DNA from: Rhizobium sp. Q54
GTDB lineage: Bacteria > Pseudomonadota > Alphaproteobacteria > Rhizobiales > Beijerinckiaceae
Direction of reading: 5' to 3'
NCBI GenBank assembly: GCA_945903655.1
Contig: CAMDOY010000017.1
Coordinates: 1 to 21,629, forward strand
DNA: 21,629 nucleotides
Positions within the stretch are counted from its first letter, which is position 1, and each line of letters starts with the position of its first letter. Of this stretch, positions 15,925-21,629 are shown in pieces. The translations under genes and the position numbers were made by a program. The notes beneath the pieces are model-generated. The model did not search any database. It had not been told where the DNA came from and saw nothing but the letters and a program-made list of their open reading frames with translations.

Positions 15925-17037
15925 CTAGATCCAGGGATCCACCGCGCAATGGATGGCGTTGGGCTCGCCCTCGCCCCCCACCGTGCGCAGGGCCAGATCC
16001 ACATCCTTCAAAGCAAATACATGAGTCGCCATTTCGTGCAGGGGATAGCGGCCGCTGGCGATGATCTGCAGGCCCAACTCCACCGCTTCATAGGAATGTC
16101 CGCGCATGCCCTTCACGGTGAGGAAGCGGCGCACGAGGGTGTCGCTGGGGAAATTCGGCACGTCCTTGAACTTCCAGCCGCCCAGAATGATGCGACCGGA
16201 CTTGCGCGCCAGATTGATGGCGGTGACGATGGTTTGCGTGCCGCCCGCCGCGCAATCGAGCACCAGATCGGCCATTTCGCCGCCAGTGATGTCAGCCACG
16301 GTCTCCAGCACATCCTGCTCGTCCACATTGATGGCGTGATGGGCGCCAAGGCGCTTCGCCAGTTCAAGGCGGCGCAGATCCGTGGGCGTGCCCAGACCCG
16401 TCACAATGATGCAACCAGCGCCCGCCTCTTTGGCCGCGACCACGCAGGCGAGGCCCTGTTGGCCCGGGCCCTGAATCACGACGGTTTCGCCAATGCGCAG
16501 CTTGCCCTGCAGATAGGCCCATTCAACGCCATTGCCGAGCGGCAGCGCCATGGCGGCGAGCACCGCAGGCATGGAATCGGGCACGCGATGGAACACCGAG
16601 TTGGGATGCAGATATTGATGGGTGGCGAAGCCGCCCCACAGGCCCGGACCAATCGCCACCGCCGTTGAGCCATAGCGCACGGTGTCGGCGCGGTTGAGCG
16701 TGTCGGTCTCGTCGCAGAGGCGGAATTCCTGCTGGCGGCAATAGCGGCAATGGCCGCAGGGCAGATATTCCTCCAGCGCGACGCGGTCGCCCTCCTTCAG
16801 GCCAAAGCGTCGCCCGGCGTCGCGTCCCAGACGCTCGATGCGGCCCACGGATTCGTGGCCCAGAACCAGCGCGCCCTTGGTCTTCGGATATTTCAGATAA
16901 TAGGGCCAGTCGCTACCGCAGACGCCGGTCATCTCGATGCGCAGTAAGCCCGCATCTGCAGCGATGTCGGGCAGCGGCAACTCGCGCACCTCTGTCTTGC
17001 GAATATCGAAACTGACGGCGGCGGGAATGGTCGGCAT
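15925..17037 (-). CDS. Zinc-dependent alcohol dehydrogenase, MDR superfamily
   Basis: A 370-residue medium-chain dehydrogenase/reductase that probably oxidises an alcohol to a carbonyl with NAD(P). Catalytic zinc ligands are C40 in GVCGSDW and the H61-E62 pair in LGHE. The structural zinc lobe has four cysteines, C94, C97, C100 and C108. The Rossmann loop reads GPGQQG (190-195), with AKRLGAHHAI following in the expected place. The usual NAD-selecting Asp at the end of the second strand is not obvious (IVTGLG), so cofactor preference is open. The gene lies between the Rieske oxygenase and the binding-protein gene, in the same direction and with short gaps, so it may handle an alcohol or diol made by the oxygenase. 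The ATG has a modest ribosome binding site (GGTGA). The exact substrate cannot be assigned. Confidence 0.88.
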   Translation of the reverse strand: MPTIPAAVSFDIRKTEVRELPLPDIAADAGLLRIEMTGVCGSDWPYYLKYPKTKGALVLGHESVGRIERLGRDAGRRFGLKEGDRVALEEYLPCGHCRYCRQQEFRLCDETDTLNRADTVRYGSTAVAIGPGLWGGFATHQYLHPNSVFHRVPDSMPAVLAAMALPLGNGVEWAYLQGKLRIGETVVIQGPGQQGLACVVAAKEAGAGCIIVTGLGTPTDLRRLELAKRLGAHHAINVDEQDVLETVADITGGEMADLVLDCAAGGTQTIVTAINLARKSGRIILGGWKFKDVPNFPSDTLVRRFLTVKGMRGHSYEAVELGLQIIASGRYPLHEMATHVFALKDVDLALRTVGGEGEPNAIHCAVDPWI

Positions 17038-17062
17038 GACTCACCAATGCTGAAGGAAAATG

Positions 17063-17081
17063 CTGAGGCGCAAAGCCTCAG
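17063..17081 (-). terminator. Small hairpin at the Rieske oxygenase stop, followed by a short U-run
   Basis: CTGAGGC and GCCTCAG form a 7-base stem around a 5-base loop, with the Rieske stop codon inside the stem. On the transcribed strand it is followed by CATTTTCC. The stem is short and the U-run only four bases, so it could be a partial terminator that lowers expression of the following dehydrogenase gene. It could also be a chance structure. Confidence 0.35.
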
Positions 17082-18355
17082 ATGGAGATATGCCCCGTGC
17101 CTTCGCGCGCGACCAAAGCCTCTGACTTGGCCGTGTGGAAAGGCTCGTCCTGCGGCAGCACGAAGGAGGCCGAGCGCACCGCATGGCAATGGGGCGACAG
17201 CGCAGGCGGCGTCTCGCCCTTCTCCAAAGCCTGCGCGGCGCGCATCAGGCGATGCCGCGCCATGATGATGGCGTTGTCGGTGGTGCAGAGATTTTCGCGC
17301 GTGCGGTCGCTGATCGGCCCCATGCTTTCCTGCACGGATGCGTCCTGCTGGGCGACGCCATGCACGCCGCTGAAGGTGATCCCCGCTTTCTGCCCCGCGC
17401 GGTCCATGCCGTAATCATTGTCCTTGTTGAGCTTGGGCCGGAACGTGCCGGGCTCGAACTCCACATGGATGCCATGACCGCCCTGCATGGCGCCAAGCTC
17501 GAGATCGCTGAGGGGACGCGCGGGATGATAGGTGAAGGTCCAGGCGAAGCAGTTCTCATCATCAATGGGCGTCCAGGCGTGGCCGTTCAGCGCATTGTCG
17601 CCATAGGGCGGGATCATCGTGTACCAGGGCATGATCCATTGGGTCACGCGCCAGTAATAATGGCCCGCCTCCGCATGGCGGCGCGCGCCGATGAGCAGCC
17701 CGCCTTCGGACTCCACGATCTCGAATTTCGGCGCCTTGTCGGCCTGATATTGCGCGCCCTTGGTGGAGCGATGCAGCGGGTCCGTATGCAATTCGCCGCT
17801 GTGGAGCCAGGACACATGGGCGGAATCGATGCCGCCCTCCATGGCCTGCAGGAAATTGCACTCCTGCAAACGCTTGGTGACGAAGACATGGCCGGGCGGC
17901 AGGTTGAGCCATTCAAAGCCCGGCATGGGCGGCTGCTCAGCGGGATCGCCCATGTAGGTCCAGAGAATCCCTGCGCCCTCCACCAGCGGATAGGACTTCA
18001 GCTTGATCTTCTTCGCATAGCCCGACTCTGCGGGCTCGGAGGGCACCTCGACGCATTGGCCGGTGACGTCGAATTTCCAGCCATGGTAAGGGCAGCGCAG
18101 CCCGCAGTCCTCGTTGCGCCCGAACCAGAGCGAGACGCCGCGATGGGCGCAGAACTCGTCGATGAGGCCCAGCTTGCCTTCGCTGTCGCGGAAGGCGAGC
18201 AGGCGCTCGGACATCACCTTCACCCGCACCGGAGGGCAATCGTTTTCCGGCAATTCGCTCGCCAGCAGAATGGGCGTCCAGTAACGGCGCAAGAGGTCGC
18301 CCATGGGCTCACCGGGACCCGTGCGGGTCAGGTAGAGGTTCTGCTCATGCTTCAT
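17078..18355 (-). CDS. Rieske [2Fe-2S] oxygenase large subunit, phthalate-dioxygenase type
   Basis: A 425-residue aromatic-ring-hydroxylating oxygenase alpha subunit. Numbering from the ATG at 18355, the Rieske cluster ligands are C69, H71, C88 and H91 (C-x-H, 16 residues, C-x2-H). The mononuclear iron site has D177, H180 and H185 in GGIDSAHVSWLH, with D338 the likely third ligand. The following QESMGPISDRTRENL is characteristic of the phthalate 4,5-dioxygenase group, whose members work without a beta subunit. Such enzymes need a flavin/ferredoxin reductase, which is not in this window. A GTG lies directly before the ATG; the ATG is preferred because GGAG is seven bases ahead. The enzyme could hydroxylate an aromatic ring, or demethylate or dealkylate a substrate. 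Its true substrate is unknown. Confidence 0.9.
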   Translation of the reverse strand: MKHEQNLYLTRTGPGEPMGDLLRRYWTPILLASELPENDCPPVRVKVMSERLLAFRDSEGKLGLIDEFCAHRGVSLWFGRNEDCGLRCPYHGWKFDVTGQCVEVPSEPAESGYAKKIKLKSYPLVEGAGILWTYMGDPAEQPPMPGFEWLNLPPGHVFVTKRLQECNFLQAMEGGIDSAHVSWLHSGELHTDPLHRSTKGAQYQADKAPKFEIVESEGGLLIGARRHAEAGHYYWRVTQWIMPWYTMIPPYGDNALNGHAWTPIDDENCFAWTFTYHPARPLSDLELGAMQGGHGIHVEFEPGTFRPKLNKDNDYGMDRAGQKAGITFSGVHGVAQQDASVQESMGPISDRTRENLCTTDNAIIMARHRLMRAAQALEKGETPPALSPHCHAVRSASFVLPQDEPFHTAKSEALVAREGTGHISI

Positions 18356-18440
18356 CACCGGTCTCCGAAGGGGCTGGCGCCAACCATGGCGCCTTATACA
18401 CCTGTTTGATGGCGGCGGGCGCCTCCTGCTCCAAAATCAC
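18345..18440 (-). CDS. Possible 31-codon small ORF bridging two genes (hypothetical)
   Basis: A GTG at 18440 overlaps the acyl-CoA dehydrogenase stop by four bases (GTGA). The frame stays open across the whole gap and ends with TGA 11 bases inside the Rieske gene. The predicted peptide is about 31 residues, starts MILEQEAPAAIKQVYKAP and has no membrane segment or known motif. The exact fit to the gap suggests a translational coupling peptide. However, there is no good ribosome binding site, and its third-position GC looks lower than in the neighbours, so it may be chance. I do not recognise it. Confidence 0.2.
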   Translation of the reverse strand: MILEQEAPAAIKQVYKAPWLAPAPSETGDEA

Positions 18441-20704
18441 GTGCCGCGTTTGGGCTCGTTGCCAAGATCCAGCACGCGTTTGGCCAGAATGTTGCGCTGG
18501 ATTTCCGAGGTGCCGCCATAGATCGTCTGGCGCCGCACCTGCAGGAAGGATAGGCCCACCGAGACCCTGCGCCCGCCCGCCATCATGGGCTCCAGCGCCA
18601 TGCCCAGCGACCCCGAAGCCTCCAGCATGAGATCGCCCAGCGCCTGCGAAACCTCGGCGTTGAGGATCTTCAGGATGGAGGCGCGCGGCCCGGCTCGCTC
18701 CCCCGCCCGTATCGAGTCGAGAACGCTGGTGAACATGGCCTGGAAGGCGAGCGCGTCGATATAGGTGGCGGCGAGGCGGTCGCGGAAGGCCGGATCATCG
18801 CAGGCGCCGGTCTGCAGGGCCACGCGCTTCACCCGGTCGAGCATCACGATCACCTTTTGCGGCGAGGAGCTCATCATGCGCTCGGCTTCCAGCAGGGTGT
18901 TGGCGAGCATCCAGCCCTGATCCACGCCCAGCACGATATTGGCGGCGGGCACCTCCACATCGTCGAAGAAGACTTCGGCGAATTCCTCCTCGCCCGCGAT
19001 GGTGCGGATGGGGCGCCTGCGGATGCCCTTCGATTTCATGTCGATGAGGATCATGCTGATGCCCTGGCGCCGGTCGGCGGCGTCAGGATTGGTGCGCACC
19101 AGCGCGAACATGAAATCGGCGTGATGGCCGCCGGTGGTCCAGATCTTCTGGCCATTGATGATGAAGCTGTCGCCCTCGCGCCGCGCGCGGGTGGAGAGCG
19201 AGGCCAGATCAGAGCCGGAATTGGGCTCCGAATAGCCCTGACACCAGACGGCTGCGCCGCTGAGCATGGCGGGGAGATAGGTCGCCTTTTGTTCAGGCGT
19301 GCCAAAGCGAATAAGGATCGGGCCGATATGGCTGATGGCCTGGCTGGAGAGTTCCGGCGCGGCCTTGTGGGCGGATTCCTCGAACAGAATGAGACGCTGC
19401 TCGACGCTGGCGTCCATGCCGCCGTGCTCTTTGGGCCAGGCTGGCGCGATCCAGCCGCGTTTGGCGAGGGTCTCGTGCCACCACATGGCGTCCGCCATTT
19501 TCGGGCGCGTGGGCAGATCACACAGATGCGCTGGCAGGGTGGCGTCGAAGAAGGCGCGGACTTCGCGGCGGAAGGCGGCGTCCTCCTCGCTTTCGGAGCG
19601 GAAGAGATCGAAGAGATCGGGGGCGCCCTCTTCAAACAGACTATCGGCCACGCGGGTGCGATGGGCCTGGGTGGTGCGATAGACGCGGGTGAGCACCATG
19701 ATGCGCTTGAGGAAGAGGCCGATGTCGCTGTCATCGGTGAAGCCCATGGCGCCATGCATCTGCACGGCCCATTTGCCCACGCGAAGCGCCATCTCGCCCG
19801 CTCGCGCCCGCGCTGCGGCGATCAGTTCCAGCATGCCCGGACGGCCACGATCCGCGAGCCTTGCGGCCTCACTCACCAGCGCGCGGGACATCTCGATGTC
19901 CGCATAGGCGTCGACGGCGCGGTGCTGCAGAGCCTGAAAGGCGCCGAGCGAGCGGCCAAACTGGCGGCGTGTGCGCATATAGTCGAGCGTGCGGTCAAAG
20001 ACCGCCGCCGCCGCGCCCACGCTCTCCGCCGCAAGGCCGATCTGCACGGCGAAGCGCAGACGATCCAGCAGCGCCTCGGCCTCAGCGCCGCGCGCCATGA
20101 TCTGCGCGGGCGAGATGGGCACGCCCTTGAACACGAGATCCGCGCTGGCATGGCCATCGACCAGCGCGGTGGCGGTCACGTCCATCTGCGCGGCGTCGCG
20201 CGGCACATAGACCAGCGCGAGATCACGCCCCAGTTTCACGTCGACGATGAAGCCCTGGGCATGGGCGCCATCGGGAATGGTGTGTTTGGAGCCGGTGAGA
20301 AGAAAGCCGTCCCCCGCTTCCTCCAGCTTGCTGCCATGGCCCGGCGCGGGGCGCAGACCGGCGCTCTGCAAGGCCGGGAGCACGGTGGCGTGGCCTTCGA
20401 GCACGGCGTCAGCATTGGGGACGCCCGCATGGAGCAGGCCCGCGCTCGCCAGCAGCGGCGCGGCGATGGGCAAAAGCTTGCGGCCGAACTGTTCGAGAAC
20501 CACGGTCAGCTCGAGGCAGGAGAGCCCCATGCCGCCGATGTCCTCGTGGGCGCGCAGGCCCGTCCAGGCGCCCTCCGCGAGGGCCTCCAGCCAGGCCTTG
20601 CGCTGGCCCTGATCGAACGGCATGCGGCCCAGAAGACCCAAGCTCACCGATTGCTCGGCGAAGCGCGCGGCGTTGTCGCGCAACAGGGCGTTGTCGTCAC
20701 TCAT
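18437..20704 (-). CDS. Two-domain fused acyl-CoA dehydrogenase (FadE34-like architecture)
   Basis: A 755-residue protein, about twice the usual 380, made of two consecutive acyl-CoA dehydrogenase halves (about 1-355 and 370-755). It probably oxidises an acyl-CoA to the 2-enoyl-CoA using FAD. The N-terminal half has the flavin-binding motif RRQFG (246-250) with FQALQH and the HGAMGFTDDSDI segment, but lacks SEPxxGSD, and its helix-G position reads LLDRLRF with no Glu. The C-terminal half has YSEPNSGSD (491-499), KIWTTGG (520-526) and a candidate catalytic E608 in LLEAERM, the position used by isovaleryl-CoA dehydrogenase; its YGGTSEIQR lacks the MCAD-type Glu. It has no RxQFG. The halves are therefore complementary, like paired mycobacterial FadE heterodimers or the fused FadE34. 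GGGAGG precedes the ATG. The acyl substrate is unknown. Confidence 0.9.
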   Translation of the reverse strand: MSDDNALLRDNAARFAEQSVSLGLLGRMPFDQGQRKAWLEALAEGAWTGLRAHEDIGGMGLSCLELTVVLEQFGRKLLPIAAPLLASAGLLHAGVPNADAVLEGHATVLPALQSAGLRPAPGHGSKLEEAGDGFLLTGSKHTIPDGAHAQGFIVDVKLGRDLALVYVPRDAAQMDVTATALVDGHASADLVFKGVPISPAQIMARGAEAEALLDRLRFAVQIGLAAESVGAAAAVFDRTLDYMRTRRQFGRSLGAFQALQHRAVDAYADIEMSRALVSEAARLADRGRPGMLELIAAARARAGEMALRVGKWAVQMHGAMGFTDDSDIGLFLKRIMVLTRVYRTTQAHRTRVADSLFEEGAPDLFDLFRSESEEDAAFRREVRAFFDATLPAHLCDLPTRPKMADAMWWHETLAKRGWIAPAWPKEHGGMDASVEQRLILFEESAHKAAPELSSQAISHIGPILIRFGTPEQKATYLPAMLSGAAVWCQGYSEPNSGSDLASLSTRARREGDSFIINGQKIWTTGGHHADFMFALVRTNPDAADRRQGISMILIDMKSKGIRRRPIRTIAGEEEFAEVFFDDVEVPAANIVLGVDQGWMLANTLLEAERMMSSSPQKVIVMLDRVKRVALQTGACDDPAFRDRLAATYIDALAFQAMFTSVLDSIRAGERAGPRASILKILNAEVSQALGDLMLEASGSLGMALEPMMAGGRRVSVGLSFLQVRRQTIYGGTSEIQRNILAKRVLDLGNEPKRGT

Positions 20705-20729
20705 CTGCGGTCCCTCCCCAGGGCAGGTT

Positions 20730-21629
20730 TTACTTGGTCGGCGCCTCGATGAGCGCCTTGGCGCGCGCCAGAATATCCGGCGGCGTGTTGACGATGGAGT
20801 CCGCGATCTTCTGGGATTCCTCGCCCGTGCCCGGGCTGATGTCCATGGCCGCCCTGGCGGCTTCGGCGAGGAATTCGGCGTCCTTGATCATGGCGTCGAA
20901 GGCCTTGCGCAGGGCCGCCACACGATCGGCTGGCACATCCTGCGTCGTCACCAGCGAACGCGACAGATCGGTGTCGGAGGAGAAGAATTCGAGCAGCTTG
21001 CGGTCGGACTCGTTGGTGGCGAGATCCATCAGCAGCGGCACGTTGGGCAGATCGGGATGGCGCACCAGGCCCACCTGCACGAGGATGTTGATCTTCTTGT
21101 CCTTCAGCCAATCGGGCTTGGTGGATTTCCACGAGGCCCAGGAATTGGAGCCGCGCCCCTCGACCTCGCCGCGCTCCATGGCCAGATTGACCTCGTTGCC
21201 GCCGGGATAGCCGGTGACCACACGAAATTTTGTTCCCGCCACCGTGTTGATCAGCACGGGATAGAGCGCGCCAGCGGTGCCCATGGGGGCGCCCAGCAGC
21301 ACTTCGCGGGTCTTGACCTGCTCGACAGAGGTGACGCCGGTGGTGTGCCAGGTGTTGATGACATTGGGCGCGCTGGTGGTGTTGCCCAGCCAGATGAACT
21401 TGCGGGTGTCGAACTCGAGGCCCTGGGTGCCCACGGCCTGGGCGGCCATCATGTTCTGCATGATCATATGCACCACCGTGCCATCGCGGGGCGCGATCTT
21501 GGCGAGCCAGTTGCCCGCCTGAATGCCGCCGCCACCGGGCATGTTGCGTGGCACGATGGTGGGCTCGCCCGGGATATATTTGCCCATGAAACGGGCGATC
21601 AGGCGACCACGGAAATCATAGTCATTGCC
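20730..21629 (-). CDS. Tripartite tricarboxylate transporter substrate-binding protein (TctC/Bug family), 5' end missing
   Basis: The frame is open from the window edge to the TAA at 20730, giving 299 visible residues; the signal peptide and first strand lie outside. The first visible residues, YDFRGRLIARFMGKYIPG, and the following NMPGGGG are hallmarks of Bug-type extracytoplasmic receptors, which capture carboxylates and other organic acids for TctA/TctB permeases or act as sensors. An ATG inside (21587) is not a credible start because the upstream in-frame sequence continues the family pattern. It ends 25 bases before the fused acyl-CoA dehydrogenase gene in the same direction, suggesting that they are co-transcribed. 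No TctA/TctB genes are visible. The ligand may be the acid degraded by the cluster, but this is inference. Confidence 0.9.
   Translation of the reverse strand, partial: GNDYDFRGRLIARFMGKYIPGEPTIVPRNMPGGGGIQAGNWLAKIAPRDGTVVHMIMQNMMAAQAVGTQGLEFDTRKFIWLGNTTSAPNVINTWHTTGVTSVEQVKTREVLLGAPMGTAGALYPVLINTVAGTKFRVVTGYPGGNEVNLAMERGEVEGRGSNSWASWKSTKPDWLKDKKINILVQVGLVRHPDLPNVPLLMDLATNESDRKLLEFFSSDTDLSRSLVTTQDVPADRVAALRKAFDAMIKDAEFLAEAARAAMDISPGTGEESQKIADSIVNTPPDILARAKALIEAPTK

Noticed and set aside
18437..20704. The 755-residue dehydrogenase as an assembly error joining two genes
   Set aside because: The frame is continuous, the linker (about 355-370) has no internal start with a ribosome binding site that I noticed, and the halves have complementary motifs as in known fused forms.
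18857..20752. A plus-strand frame of about 630 codons opposite the fused dehydrogenase
   Set aside because: It is the antisense shadow of a gene with full acyl-CoA dehydrogenase motifs.
1..21629. Signs of a mobile element, phage, CRISPR array or defence system
   Set aside because: No transposase, integrase, tRNA-end attachment site, regular spaced repeats or defence-type domains were seen. Base composition looks even across the window by eye.

Overview
The window is GC-rich and tightly packed, and every supported gene lies on the minus strand, so transcription runs from high to low coordinates. Gene content and codon bias suggest an alphaproteobacterium, perhaps of the Hyphomicrobiales; this is inferred from family resemblance only. 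No rRNA, tRNA, CRISPR array, insertion sequence or integrase was seen, and no gene-free stretch exceeds 300 bases.

Region 1 (about 21629 down to 13892) looks like a catabolic or scavenging cluster. In transcription order it holds a 5'-truncated TctC/Bug-type solute-binding protein, a 755-residue protein made of two fused acyl-CoA dehydrogenase halves, a possible 31-codon small ORF, a phthalate-dioxygenase-type Rieske oxygenase, a zinc-dependent MDR alcohol dehydrogenase, a NitT/TauT-type periplasmic binding protein, and an LLM-class flavin-dependent monooxygenase. Gaps are short (8 to about 80 bases), which fits one transcription unit. No oxygenase reductase, flavin reductase, ABC permease or ATPase, or TctA/TctB membrane subunit is present, so partners must lie elsewhere. 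The substrate is unknown.

Region 2 (13752 down to 4798) is a four-gene tripartite efflux operon: an outer-membrane factor lipoprotein (NodT/OprM type), an MdtA-like adaptor, an MdtB-like RND permease and an MdtC-like RND permease. All three junctions are 4-base ATGA stop/start overlaps, so translation is probably coupled. The permeases probably form a mixed MdtB/MdtC-type pump.

Region 3 (4620 down to 352) follows a 177-base spacer with inverted repeats. It holds a second adaptor and a third, HAE1-type RND permease with no outer-membrane factor of its own, which may borrow the one from region 2.

Region 4 (269 down to 1) is the start of prfC, encoding peptide chain release factor 3, cut by the window edge.

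The most notable item is the fused acyl-CoA dehydrogenase. Its N-terminal half keeps the RxQFG flavin-binding motif but lacks the SEPxxGSD motif and a catalytic Glu. Its C-terminal half has the reverse set. The two halves therefore look like one functional active site in a single chain.
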